Source: CAYRDC01 sp964422925
GTDB lineage: Bacteria; Bacteroidota; Bacteroidia; Chitinophagales; S012-47
Direction: 5' to 3'
Assembly: GCA_964422925.1 (NCBI GenBank)
Contig: CAYRDC010000004.1
Span: 62,001 to 126,000, forward strand
DNA: 64,000 bases
Every line of letters begins with the position of its first letter. Position 1 is the stretch's first letter. Positions 17,846 to 25,543 of the stretch are shown piece after piece. The translations under genes were made by a program, and so were the position numbers. The notes under the pieces are model-generated. The model saw only the letters and a program-made list of their open reading frames with translations, was not told the origin of the DNA and ran no database searches.

Positions 17846-18628
17846 TTAGAAATCTCTTTTTACGGCTTTCCGCAAGTACCAAACCAACGGTAATACAATC
17901 CAAACGACCAGGAAAAAAGCGCTTATGGCCGCCCCGGCAGTAGTACCAAAAAATTCCCGGAATACCGCCCCGGTATATCCCATCATTGCGGAATAATCCA
18001 GCCGGAGCATCAGAAATATCCTGGACAGGTCAATTGGATTGGCAATACTCATCCATAAAGCCAACTTTTCGGTAGGATAGTCATTAAACCAAACCAAAAG
18101 CAACAGGATAAGCCCATCATAAACCAGCGCCATAAACAACCATACCAGTATAGCCAGGCCAAAACCCTTGATCCGGTCGTTATGATGAATAACAATCAGT
18201 GCTGCCAAGGCCGTGAAAATCATAAGCAGCGCCATGCCAGTCAGCAGCATTGGGAAAAAATGATGAACCAGTGTTGGGCTGAAAACCCCAAAGATCAGGA
18301 ACGGTACGGTTAGCCCAGCCGCAAAACCCAATGCCAGAGAAAGCGATAACCCGAAATACTGGCCGGCAAAAACGGCACGCCTCCGGATGGGCAGTGCCAG
18401 CAACCACTCCGTAAAATCGCGGTTATTGTAAAAAAACATCACCCCCAATATCATCCCAAGCAGTGGATTCAGGATAATCACAATATTCATCAGGCTCAGG
18501 ACTGCTTTCTCGGGCCTTCCGGCAAAGTAAATCAGCGAACCCGCCACCAGGGCATAAAACAGGAAAAGAATAATCATCCACCGGCTCCTGACCAGGTCTG
18601 CCAAGCTATATTTCAATACCTTCATCAT
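17846..18628 (-). CDS. nosY: NosY-type ABC transporter permease
   Basis: A 260-residue integral membrane protein with about six transmembrane segments (for example WMIILFLFYALVAGSLIYF and LLTGMALLMIFTALAALIVI). It has the ABC-2 permease contact FYNNRDFTEWLLALPIRRR (about 66-84). With NosF it forms the inner-membrane transporter that works with NosD to assemble the Cu-S cluster of nitrous oxide reductase in the periplasm. Its start overlaps nosF by ATGA. Confidence 0.9.
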   Translation of the reverse strand: MMKVLKYSLADLVRSRWMIILFLFYALVAGSLIYFAGRPEKAVLSLMNIVIILNPLLGMILGVMFFYNNRDFTEWLLALPIRRRAVFAGQYFGLSLSLALGFAAGLTVPFLIFGVFSPTLVHHFFPMLLTGMALLMIFTALAALIVIHHNDRIKGFGLAILVWLFMALVYDGLILLLLVWFNDYPTEKLALWMSIANPIDLSRIFLMLRLDYSAMMGYTGAVFREFFGTTAGAAISAFFLVVWIVLPLVWYLRKAVKRDF

Positions 18629-19368
18629 GAGCCTTTCACAATTTTCAATGTACCGGATTTCCGGGATTCATTAGTCTCCAAAATAGCAGCAATCGCCTGT
18701 TCTATATGGGTTGCCTGGTACTTGTTACGCAATTCCTCCACGGTTCCTGAAAACCAAACTTTTCCTTCCAGCAGGAAAATAACATCATCTGCCAGTTCAT
18801 CTACCAATGACATGATATGCGAAGTGAATACAATAGTTGTACCGGCTGCCTTTCGCTCTTTCAGCAATCTTTTCAAGCGGGTCAGTGCAACGGGGTCAAG
18901 GCCGGCCGTGGGTTCATCAAGGATCAGAATTGGGCTGTCAAACATCAGGGAAAGCAGCAGGTTAACCTTTTGTTTCATCCCTCCTGACAACACCCTGATC
19001 TTTTTTCGAAGAAAAGGTTCTATCTGGAACAGTTCCACCAGCGGGGCTTCATCCGCATCCACTTCCCGGAGGTCTTTGATCATATGGATCAACTCGCTGA
19101 CCCGTAAATTTTCCGGAAACCGCGCCACTTGGGGCAGGTAGTCCAGTTCATGGCGGTAGGCATGCTGACCCAGGATAGATTTACCGCCCAGGCAAATATC
19201 TCCGGCATCCGGAATTACCATTCCCAGAATACATTTCAGCAAGGTAGTTTTGCCCGACCCGTTTGGCCCCAGGATAGCGGTTATACGCCCGGGCTGCAAG
19301 ATCAAATCGATGCCCCGCAGTACAGGTAGTTTTCTGAATTTCTTATACAGGCTTTTTACTTCAATCAT
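18625..19368 (-). CDS. nosF: NosF ABC transporter ATPase
   Basis: A 247-residue ABC ATPase. Walker A GPNGSGKT is at 34-41, the signature LSGGMKQK near 127-134, Walker B ILILDEPTAGLDP near 147-159, and the switch His in FTSHIMSLV. It powers the NosFY transporter required for Cu-Z centre biogenesis. It overlaps nosD upstream and nosY downstream by ATGA at each end, so the three are translationally coupled. Confidence 0.93.
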   Translation of the reverse strand: MIEVKSLYKKFRKLPVLRGIDLILQPGRITAILGPNGSGKTTLLKCILGMVIPDAGDICLGGKSILGQHAYRHELDYLPQVARFPENLRVSELIHMIKDLREVDADEAPLVELFQIEPFLRKKIRVLSGGMKQKVNLLLSLMFDSPILILDEPTAGLDPVALTRLKRLLKERKAAGTTIVFTSHIMSLVDELADDVIFLLEGKVWFSGTVEELRNKYQATHIEQAIAAILETNESRKSGTLKIVKGS

Positions 19369-20612
19369 GTGGCTTTCATTTTGGGCTTTGTGTCCAAAAG
19401 ATACTCCGGTGTGATGGCTGGAATTATTTTTTCTGAAAAATCAAGCAATTTCATTAACGGACTGTGCATCAGGATAATGGAAGGAGGGAATTGTTCCACC
19501 AGGTAAGCAAACAACTTCACGGGCCGGTATGGAACATCCCCAATGCCATCTTTGTCGAGATCATAGCCGGCATAATGATCCCAGTAATTGTATGCGTAGT
19601 CATTAAAATTATTCCTGGTATTGGTAGCAAGGTCAAACGAATTGGAATAAAAATCATTGGCTATGATACGGTTGTGGGTGGAACTGCCCAGCATCTTTAT
19701 GCCCCAACCATTGAGAATGAATTCATTGCCGACAATTACCGTACGGGTGGCGCTTTCGGCATACAAGGCAATGGTATTTTCCTGAAAACGGTTGAACCCA
19801 ATCCGGCATTCCGTCATTTCCTTTAACAGAAGCCCATATGCAGCTCCGCCCCAATTCTGCTGAAATGTGTTCCGGAACATAGAAATATTCCGGGAATACA
19901 TTACTGCTACCCCAACCCCATTGCTTTTGAATACATTGTTCAGATACACATCATGATCCGAAAACATAAAGTGCATCCCGTACCGGATATTCCGGTAACT
20001 TACGTTATAGGCAATCAAACTGTTTTCGACAAATTCAAAATAAATTCCGTCCCGGTGGCCGGTAGCCATGTTATGCGTAATCCTCAGGTCGTGGCAATAC
20101 CAGGCATGGATGGCGTTACCGCTGGAGGTTTCATCCACGGCCTCTCCGGCTATAAGGTTCCGGGTAACCAGCACATGATGCGCATGTTCCAGGTAAATGC
20201 CGAAAAAAGTATTTTTCAAAACATTATGGTGCACCTTCACCCACTTAGCTGATTTGACTTTAATGCCCGCCCAGTCCTCTACATAACTTGTTCCCACGTT
20301 TTGGACAATAAATCCGGCCAATTCCACGCTATCAGCAGTGATGGTGAAAATTTCGCCCTGGTTACGGCCGTCTACAACAGGCTGTCCCAGTCCAATGAGA
20401 ACCAGGGGTTTATTCACCAGGATGTTATTACTGTAATAATGCCCGCGTTTCACCAGCAAAGTATCCCCCGGAGAAGCCTTGTCTATGGCCTTTTGCAACA
20501 CATTTTTCTCTCCGTCAGGGTAAATGATATGTATAGCCCCAAACCCCGGATTCACCGGCAATAGCCAGGCCACCAGCCACAGGATAATGATATTTATTCT
20601 TTTGCCTTTCAT
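19365..20612 (-). CDS. nosD: NosD, periplasmic copper-centre maturation protein
   Basis: A 415-residue exported right-handed beta-helix protein. The signal peptide ends near VNPGFGA, followed by a parallel beta-helix with repeated N/V-rich coils (NAIHAWYCHDLRITHN, NSLIAYNVSYRNIRYGMHF, NVFKSNGVGVAVMYSRN). The DHYAGYDLDKDGIGDVPYRP stretch near 355 is a NosD hallmark. NosD delivers sulfur or copper to NosZ together with NosF and NosY. ATGA overlaps couple it to nosL before and nosF after. Confidence 0.95.
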   Translation of the reverse strand: MKGKRINIIILWLVAWLLPVNPGFGAIHIIYPDGEKNVLQKAIDKASPGDTLLVKRGHYYSNNILVNKPLVLIGLGQPVVDGRNQGEIFTITADSVELAGFIVQNVGTSYVEDWAGIKVKSAKWVKVHHNVLKNTFFGIYLEHAHHVLVTRNLIAGEAVDETSSGNAIHAWYCHDLRITHNMATGHRDGIYFEFVENSLIAYNVSYRNIRYGMHFMFSDHDVYLNNVFKSNGVGVAVMYSRNISMFRNTFQQNWGGAAYGLLLKEMTECRIGFNRFQENTIALYAESATRTVIVGNEFILNGWGIKMLGSSTHNRIIANDFYSNSFDLATNTRNNFNDYAYNYWDHYAGYDLDKDGIGDVPYRPVKLFAYLVEQFPPSIILMHSPLMKLLDFSEKIIPAITPEYLLDTKPKMKAT

Positions 20613-21043
20613 TTCCTTGGTTCCAGGTGAATGGAATCATCAATACTCCACAGGGTGCCTCCGGTTTCCCTGGCCTTATCAATAGCTCCCTCGCAGGAAG
20701 AAAAAGCGGCAAGTCCTTCTCCCATTGGGCTTCGTATGCTGTCGCTTTTCACTACACAAACGTCCAGGATATCAGAAAATTTCCCGGGATTGTCATAGGT
20801 CATCACTAACCGGTATTTGAATTCGGTGTTATGCTGTTCCTCCGCATAATGGAGCATACATTCCACAGCGTCAAAAACGTAGACCTTTCCCTTACTGGTT
20901 ACCAATTCAGCGGCAAAGCGTTTATCCATAACCGTCATCTTGCACCAGGCACAACCGTCTTCCCCGAACCGGATTTCTTTTGGCTCTACCCGGCAGGCAA
21001 CCAGTGTAGCAATCAATAGCCCAATGATGGTTGTCTTTTTCAT
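20609..21043 (-). CDS. nosL: NosL copper chaperone lipoprotein
   Basis: A 144-residue lipoprotein: signal MKKTTIIGLLIATLVA and lipidated Cys17. The Cu(I) site is CAWCKM (Cys31, Cys34, Met36), followed by the family stretch VYVFDAVECMLHY. NosL hands copper to apo-NosZ. I chose ATG 21043 because it gives the lipobox and overlaps the upstream gene stop by ATGA; the longer frame adds a non-signal extension. Confidence 0.93.
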   Translation of the reverse strand: MKKTTIIGLLIATLVACRVEPKEIRFGEDGCAWCKMTVMDKRFAAELVTSKGKVYVFDAVECMLHYAEEQHNTEFKYRLVMTYDNPGKFSDILDVCVVKSDSIRSPMGEGLAAFSSCEGAIDKARETGGTLWSIDDSIHLEPRK

Positions 21044-21627
21044 TTCAGGTGTTTTTTGATTTTCCTGGACCAATACCAGGAAACAAATCCCCCGATTATG
21101 GACAATCCGAACATAATGGCACCCAAAGCCGGCCATGAATAAGCGGTAAAGTTCAACAGTGTTTTCTTACCGATTAATGGTGGTTGATAAGCCATTCCCT
21201 CGATTTTAATAGGCGCTTCAGGGTTCAGGTTATGCCCATAAATATATTCCCAGTGGTAAAAGTCATACAAGCCCATGACTGCAAGGATGACTATGATCAA
21301 AAACCAGGCAAGATAGACCTTCGGTCGGTTTATCAGTGCCGACAGCAAACCAGTCGCTGCCAAGCCAATGATAATGTATGGGAAATACGATAATTCCGGG
21401 AACCCACAGGGCTCAATCCGGGACATCCCGACATAATGGTTCAGGAGGTTAATATTTTGCAATGTACTGGGTGTGTCGCCTGTCATTTTATTGATCCAGA
21501 TGTACATAGTGATCCCGTTGGGATATTGAGGTGCCTGCAGGGTTATACTCCAGATCGGAAAGACAAATAGCAGTAACAAAATCAGGGAGGCGACAAGCAT
21601 CAATACTACAGGACCCTTCTTCCTCAT
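21040..21627 (-). CDS. Four-helix membrane protein of the clade II nos cluster (NosB-like position)
   Basis: A 195-residue inner-membrane protein with four predicted helices (about 8-28, 84-103, 106-125, 163-184). The periplasmic loop after helix 1 holds the conserved-looking NINLLNHYVGM and a later proline-rich segment with one Cys (RIEPCGFPEL). It lies between nosZ and nosL. In clade II nos clusters a polytopic protein often called NosB occupies this kind of position, but I cannot show homology here. Possible roles are electron transfer to NosZ or maturation. The hairpin at 21641-21683 may reduce its expression relative to nosZ. Confidence 0.72.
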   Translation of the reverse strand: MRKKGPVVLMLVASLILLLLFVFPIWSITLQAPQYPNGITMYIWINKMTGDTPSTLQNINLLNHYVGMSRIEPCGFPELSYFPYIIIGLAATGLLSALINRPKVYLAWFLIIVILAVMGLYDFYHWEYIYGHNLNPEAPIKIEGMAYQPPLIGKKTLLNFTAYSWPALGAIMFGLSIIGGFVSWYWSRKIKKHLK

Positions 21628-21640
21628 ATTTTCATTTTTT

Positions 21641-21683
21641 TAAAAAGAACAGGGGCAACACATCAAATTCACATTGCCCCTGT
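21641..21683 (-). terminator. Intrinsic terminator or attenuator directly after nosZ
   Basis: ACAGGGGCAA (21649-21658) pairs perfectly with TTGCCCCTGT (21674-21683) around a 15-nt loop. On the minus strand the stem is followed by TTCTTTTT, the classic intrinsic terminator layout. It starts 40 bp after the nosZ stop and lies 14 bp before the next gene, inside what is otherwise one operon. Partial termination or 3'-end stabilisation of nosZ mRNA would raise nosZ above the maturation genes. Confidence 0.8.
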
Positions 21684-21722
21684 CACCTTTGGATGATCAA
21701 TATTTAAACAAACACAGCCTAT

Positions 21723-23690
21723 CTACTCTTCATCTGTAGCACCAACCCACCATTTCAAGGGAACATTGGCATTGGACTCCGATACTCTGACATATCCCTG
21801 CATTTCCTGGTGAAGCGCGGAACAGAAATCACTACAATAGAAGGGATATACACCCGGAGCTTCCGGTATCCATTTTATGGTTTTGGTTTGGCCTGGCATA
21901 ATCAGTAATTCCGCATTGTTGTTGCCGATTATGGCAAACCCGTGGGGAATATCCCAATCCTGCTCAATATTGGTGACATGGAAATAGACAACATCCCCCA
22001 CCTTGATACCTTCAATATTGTCAGGTGCGAAATGGCTCCGTATGGTAGTCAGGTACACATGAACCACGTTGCCATCTCTTTCAACTTTGGTTTCCGCTTC
22101 TGTCTTAACAGCGTGTGGGTTCAAATTTTCTTCCAGCTTGTAAATCTGTTTGGAGCGTTTCATTAATATATCAGCCGGGATTGCCTGTCCATAGTGTGGT
22201 TCACCAGTAGTCGGGAAGTCAAGCAGCAACTCCATTTTATCACCGGAGATATCATACAGCTGAGCTGATTGACAAAGTTCCGGACCTGTAGGCAGGTACC
22301 TGTCCTTGGTGATTTTGTTAAGCATTACCAGGTATTTGCCCCAGGGTTTCCTGGAATCTCCACCCGGAATCATCAGGTGGCCAATGGAATAATAACTGGG
22401 GGCACGATCCAGCACTTCCCAGGTTCCCACTTTCCATTTAACCACTTCAGAACTGATAAAGAAAGAGGTATACCCATTGCCTTTATCATCAAACTCGGTA
22501 TGGAGTGGCCCGAGGCCTCCGCTTTTTACGACACCGGCCAGCACTTCTTCATATTTAAGAATTGGAATCCCATAAACTTCACCGTCAAAGGATTTGTTCT
22601 CAATTGCCTGAAGCATTTTTTCAAAGGAATGGGCTGTAATATCAGCTGACAGTTTTCCGCTACCAATGATATATTCACCCGATGGGTCCACATCCACCCC
22701 GTGCGGTGATTTTGGCGTTGGCAGCAGGTATACCATGCCCGGGCATTCGCTGGGTATAAGTACCTTTACAGTTTCCCGCAGTTCTGATGAAGCTGTTTGG
22801 GTACTTTCATCGAAGAAATTGTCGTAGTGCGGCCCCGGCATTTCATGCGCTTTACCCTGGGCAACATATTCTTCGGCTTTTTTCCAGTTAATGGCGGCAA
22901 TAAAATCTTTATCCTTCTGGGAAGCATTGATTTCCAATAAGGTATTCGCTTCTTCGGTGTTGTAAGAGGAAAAGAAAGTCCAGCCATGGGAAGGACCTTT
23001 CCCGGAATGGGCAAGGTCAAAATCCCATCCAGGCATTAAAATCTGGAAAGCGATATGCATGCGCCCTGTTTTGGGATCGACCTTGATAAATGACAAAGCA
23101 CCTTTAAAATTCCCTTTATAATCTGTAATTGGCATGTCACGTTGGGGTACCGGAACGGCAAAACGGGTGCCGGCCACTATATATTCTGTGTTTTGTGTGG
23201 TAAACGGAGAGCTGTGATTTCCTCCGCTGTTTGGAACTTCAAGAATTTCTTCTGTTTCAAAAGTGGTCAGATCAATGCGGGCCACACGTGGAGTGTTGTT
23301 GTCATTGATAAAGACCCAGCGTCCGTCCGGAACACCATCCGTTTGTGACATTTCCGGGTGGTGTGCATCTCCCCAAGGTACATAACCATGGGTTGTTTGC
23401 AACATCGGTTTGGTTTCTTCACTGTAACCATAACCGGTTTCCGGGTCCTGTGAAAAAACATCAATTTCCTTGAACAAACGGCCGGAAGGTAAACCATATA
23501 CCGACAATTGTCCGCTGAAACCTCCTGATAAAAAGGCATAAAATTCATCGTACGTGCCGGGAGCCACATAAACTTTGCTCGCGGCATCACTGGTACCTGC
23601 GACCCCACTTTGGTTTTTATTGCCTCCGTTACAGGAAGCAATCACCAAGGCCAATACCAGTGGTCCGGTAATGTTAAGTAATCTTTTCAT
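21723..23690 (-). CDS. nosZ: Nitrous oxide reductase, clade II (Sec-dependent)
   Basis: A 655-residue copper enzyme reducing N2O to N2. Unlike clade I NosZ it lacks a Tat twin-arginine signal. It begins MKRLLNITGPLVLALVIASC, a Sec signal that looks like a lipobox with Cys20. The seven-bladed propeller carrying the Cu-Z His ligands spans about 40-520 (for example DAHHPEMSQTDG, SPHGVDVDPSGEYIIGSGK, LHTEFDDKGNGYTSFF). The cupredoxin tail has the CuA site: IPHGFAI, then CSDFCSALHQEM with Cys619, Cys623, His627 and Met630. All CuA ligands are present, so the enzyme should be active. It follows the cytochrome c gene by 11 bp. Confidence 0.97.
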   Translation of the reverse strand: MKRLLNITGPLVLALVIASCNGGNKNQSGVAGTSDAASKVYVAPGTYDEFYAFLSGGFSGQLSVYGLPSGRLFKEIDVFSQDPETGYGYSEETKPMLQTTHGYVPWGDAHHPEMSQTDGVPDGRWVFINDNNTPRVARIDLTTFETEEILEVPNSGGNHSSPFTTQNTEYIVAGTRFAVPVPQRDMPITDYKGNFKGALSFIKVDPKTGRMHIAFQILMPGWDFDLAHSGKGPSHGWTFFSSYNTEEANTLLEINASQKDKDFIAAINWKKAEEYVAQGKAHEMPGPHYDNFFDESTQTASSELRETVKVLIPSECPGMVYLLPTPKSPHGVDVDPSGEYIIGSGKLSADITAHSFEKMLQAIENKSFDGEVYGIPILKYEEVLAGVVKSGGLGPLHTEFDDKGNGYTSFFISSEVVKWKVGTWEVLDRAPSYYSIGHLMIPGGDSRKPWGKYLVMLNKITKDRYLPTGPELCQSAQLYDISGDKMELLLDFPTTGEPHYGQAIPADILMKRSKQIYKLEENLNPHAVKTEAETKVERDGNVVHVYLTTIRSHFAPDNIEGIKVGDVVYFHVTNIEQDWDIPHGFAIIGNNNAELLIMPGQTKTIKWIPEAPGVYPFYCSDFCSALHQEMQGYVRVSESNANVPLKWWVGATDEE

Positions 23691-23701
23691 GTTTGTGGTT
23701 T

Positions 23702-24211
23702 TTAGTTATTTAAGTTAGTTGTGTCTTCTGCATCCATCTTTCTGAAATACTCCAGTATAGCCCGCGCTTCTTCTTCTGTCAGGTTTTGATTGGCCATAGG
23801 AGAGAGGAAATCAGATTGAAGTTGTTTGGCAACCGGGTCTTCTGCCAGCATTCCTTCAGGGTTCAAAATCATATTCATAATCCATTCCGGAGTTCTGCGT
23901 TTGGTTACTCCACGGTGTGCCGGCCCTATGTATTTCTCATCTTCTTTATGGCAGGAACTGCACTTAAGTTTGTACAGTTCTTCACCCTGCTGAGCAAGGG
24001 CATCATCAATGCGACCCAGGGTTACTTCCTTTACCGGCCCGACACCCTTATCTTTCATCGGATCGATGGGCTCATCTTTTTGATACAATGATTCTACTTC
24101 TCCATCATTATTGGAATCAGCAGAATCATTATTCCCACCACCGCATGAGATAGTCCAAAAAGCTGTCAGAATCATAAAGGCTGCTGTGAAAAATGTACGT
24201 TTCATACTCAT
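23702..24211 (-). CDS. Monohaem cytochrome c lipoprotein of the nos cluster
   Basis: A 169-residue exported class I cytochrome c. The signal peptide ends ILTAFWTISCGGG, suggesting lipidation at Cys23, followed by an acidic Asn/Asp/Ser linker. Haem attachment is CSSCH (84-88), and the axial Met139 is in SPMANQNLTEEE. MKRTFF two residues downstream (24205) is an equally good start. It is the first gene of the nos operon, 11 bp before nosZ, and most likely donates electrons to the CuA site. Similar cytochrome-nosZ pairs occur in other Bacteroidota. Confidence 0.9.
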   Translation of the reverse strand: MSMKRTFFTAAFMILTAFWTISCGGGNNDSADSNNDGEVESLYQKDEPIDPMKDKGVGPVKEVTLGRIDDALAQQGEELYKLKCSSCHKEDEKYIGPAHRGVTKRRTPEWIMNMILNPEGMLAEDPVAKQLQSDFLSPMANQNLTEEEARAILEYFRKMDAEDTTNLNN

Positions 24212-24251
24212 TTTTTTGTGTTATTCAATCGGAGCGTAAAGGTCAGTATGG

Positions 24252-24259
24252 TATTTTTG
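24252..24259 (+). promoter_or_regulatory. Bacteroidota -7 box (TATTTTTG) for the Crp/Fnr-type regulator
   Basis: TATTTTTG fits TAnnTTTG exactly. It ends 53 bp before the regulator ATG. The palindrome 24263-24284 starts only 3 bp downstream, so a bound dimer would cover the transcription start and could repress its own gene. Confidence 0.45.
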
Positions 24260-24262
24260 TAT

Positions 24263-24284
24263 TTTTATGATATACCTCATAAAA
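24263..24284. promoter_or_regulatory. Perfect palindrome, candidate Crp/Fnr-family operator of the nos locus
   Basis: TTTTATGA-N6-TCATAAAA: two perfect 8-bp half sites with a 6-bp spacer (TATACC). This is the exact geometry of Crp/Fnr dimer sites, whose Crp form is TGTGA-N6-TCACA. It lies in the 101-bp divergent spacer, 51 bp before the cytochrome c start and 28 bp before the regulator start. The natural reading is that the regulator encoded beside it binds here and controls both directions. Confidence 0.7.
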
Positions 24285-24312
24285 GCCTACACCAAAAGCC
24301 AAATCTTCCAGA

Positions 24313-24939
24313 ATGCATCTCTCCGAAGAATTAATGATCCAATATAACGCTGAAAGGGTTCATTTCAGGAAAAACAATGTCATATTTGAGCAGGGGTCCT
24401 ATCCCAGGTGGTATTACCAGGTAGAAAATGGATTGGTGATTGTAAGCCGGTTCGATGAAAATCATGAAGAATTTATTCAAAGAGTGTTTCGCCCCGGGGA
24501 AAGTTTTGGAGAACCGCCATTATTGGGAGACTTTCCTTATCCCTCTACAGCGACTCCAAAAACAGAGGTAATTGTTTGGCGAATCCCGAAACCATATTTT
24601 GTAAAATTGCTTCGGGAGAACTTCGATGCCCATATGCGCCTGACAACTCTTTTGTCCAAACGGCTTTCCTATAAATCAAAATTGATCGCTGACCTCGGGC
24701 TTCATTCCGGGGATAAACGTATTCTCAATATTATAAAATTCCACTGCGCTGCTACCCCTTCCAAGGAAGACCCCGTGCTCTTTCCGTTTACCCGGCAGGA
24801 ATTAAGCGGCATGACCGGCCTTCGCGTGGAAACAGTTATCCGGGTAGTTAAAGATTTGGAAAAACAAGGGAAACTTATTATCCGGGACCATAAAATTTAC
24901 CTGCCACGGTCTACTTTATCAGATCAAGCCCTTCCGTAG
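24313..24939 (+). CDS. Crp/Fnr family transcriptional regulator, probable nos regulator
   Basis: A 208-residue regulator. The N-terminal cyclic-nucleotide-binding-like beta barrel spans about 18-120 (NNVIFEQGSYPRWYYQVENG, FRPGESFGEPPLL). A dimer helix follows, then a winged helix-turn-helix (FTRQELSGMTGLRVETVIRV, about 160-182). The N-terminal cysteine cluster of oxygen-sensing FNR is absent; the only Cys is in KFHCAATP, so an Fe-S oxygen sensor is unlikely. It could instead bind haem/NO, as DNR/NnrR types do, or a nucleotide. It is divergent from the nos operon with a palindromic site between. Its 3' end overlaps the convergent TPR gene by 29 bp. Confidence 0.88.
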   Translation: MHLSEELMIQYNAERVHFRKNNVIFEQGSYPRWYYQVENGLVIVSRFDENHEEFIQRVFRPGESFGEPPLLGDFPYPSTATPKTEVIVWRIPKPYFVKLLRENFDAHMRLTTLLSKRLSYKSKLIADLGLHSGDKRILNIIKFHCAATPSKEDPVLFPFTRQELSGMTGLRVETVIRVVKDLEKQGKLIIRDHKIYLPRSTLSDQALP

Positions 24940-25543
24940 CCGAAGTATCGTTCGGATTATACAGCAATACCTTTTGAAATAATATTTTGGCTTCTCTGTA
25001 TTTTCCCATCTGATAATTAGTCCAAGCCATTAGCAGGAGTGCATCATAATCAAAGGGATACAGGTTTATGACTTTTTCCAGGTATTTATAGGCTGTATCA
25101 TATTCATTACGCGAATAATAAATTAATCCCATCCGGTAATTAACCAGGGAATTTTGCGGATCTATTTCCAGAATTTTCCGGTAATTATTCACCACTTCAT
25201 CCCAATTGCCAAGGGAAGAGAGCGGGTAAGCATAGCCCAGGCGCGCCTCTACGCTGTAGGGCATCAGTTCCATGGCTTTCTGGTAATATTTAATGGAAAG
25301 ATCCTGCTTACCGCTATTATAATACAGCCAGCCAAGCCTCAAATTCATCTCATATGATCCGGCATCATAAACATCAGACAGTTTTTGGGCTGCTTCCTCA
25401 TACTCTCCCATTGATTCATATAAATAACTTTCTGCAAAGGCTTTCTTGAGTGTTTCAAAATCCTGGGCAGCAATCCCATAAATAGTACACAGGAAAATAA
25501 ACAGGCTAAAAAGCAGTGATTTCATAGTTGTATTATTTGTCAT
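24911..25543 (-). CDS. Exported TPR protein, last gene of the PqqD/ATP-grasp operon
   Basis: A 210-residue protein with a signal peptide ending TIYGIAAQ and then about five consecutive TPR units (LRLGWLYYNSGKQDLSIKYY, YRKILEIDPQNSLVNYRMG, YLEKVINLYPFDYDALLLMA, LFQKVLLYNPND). It begins at an ATG overlapping the preceding barrel gene by ATGA; ATG 25525 is an alternative. It is probably periplasmic and a partner of the barrel protein, which has its own TPR part. Function unknown; TPRs suggest scaffolding of an envelope complex. Confidence 0.78.
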   Translation of the reverse strand: MTNNTTMKSLLFSLFIFLCTIYGIAAQDFETLKKAFAESYLYESMGEYEEAAQKLSDVYDAGSYEMNLRLGWLYYNSGKQDLSIKYYQKAMELMPYSVEARLGYAYPLSSLGNWDEVVNNYRKILEIDPQNSLVNYRMGLIYYSRNEYDTAYKYLEKVINLYPFDYDALLLMAWTNYQMGKYREAKILFQKVLLYNPNDTSATEGLDLIK

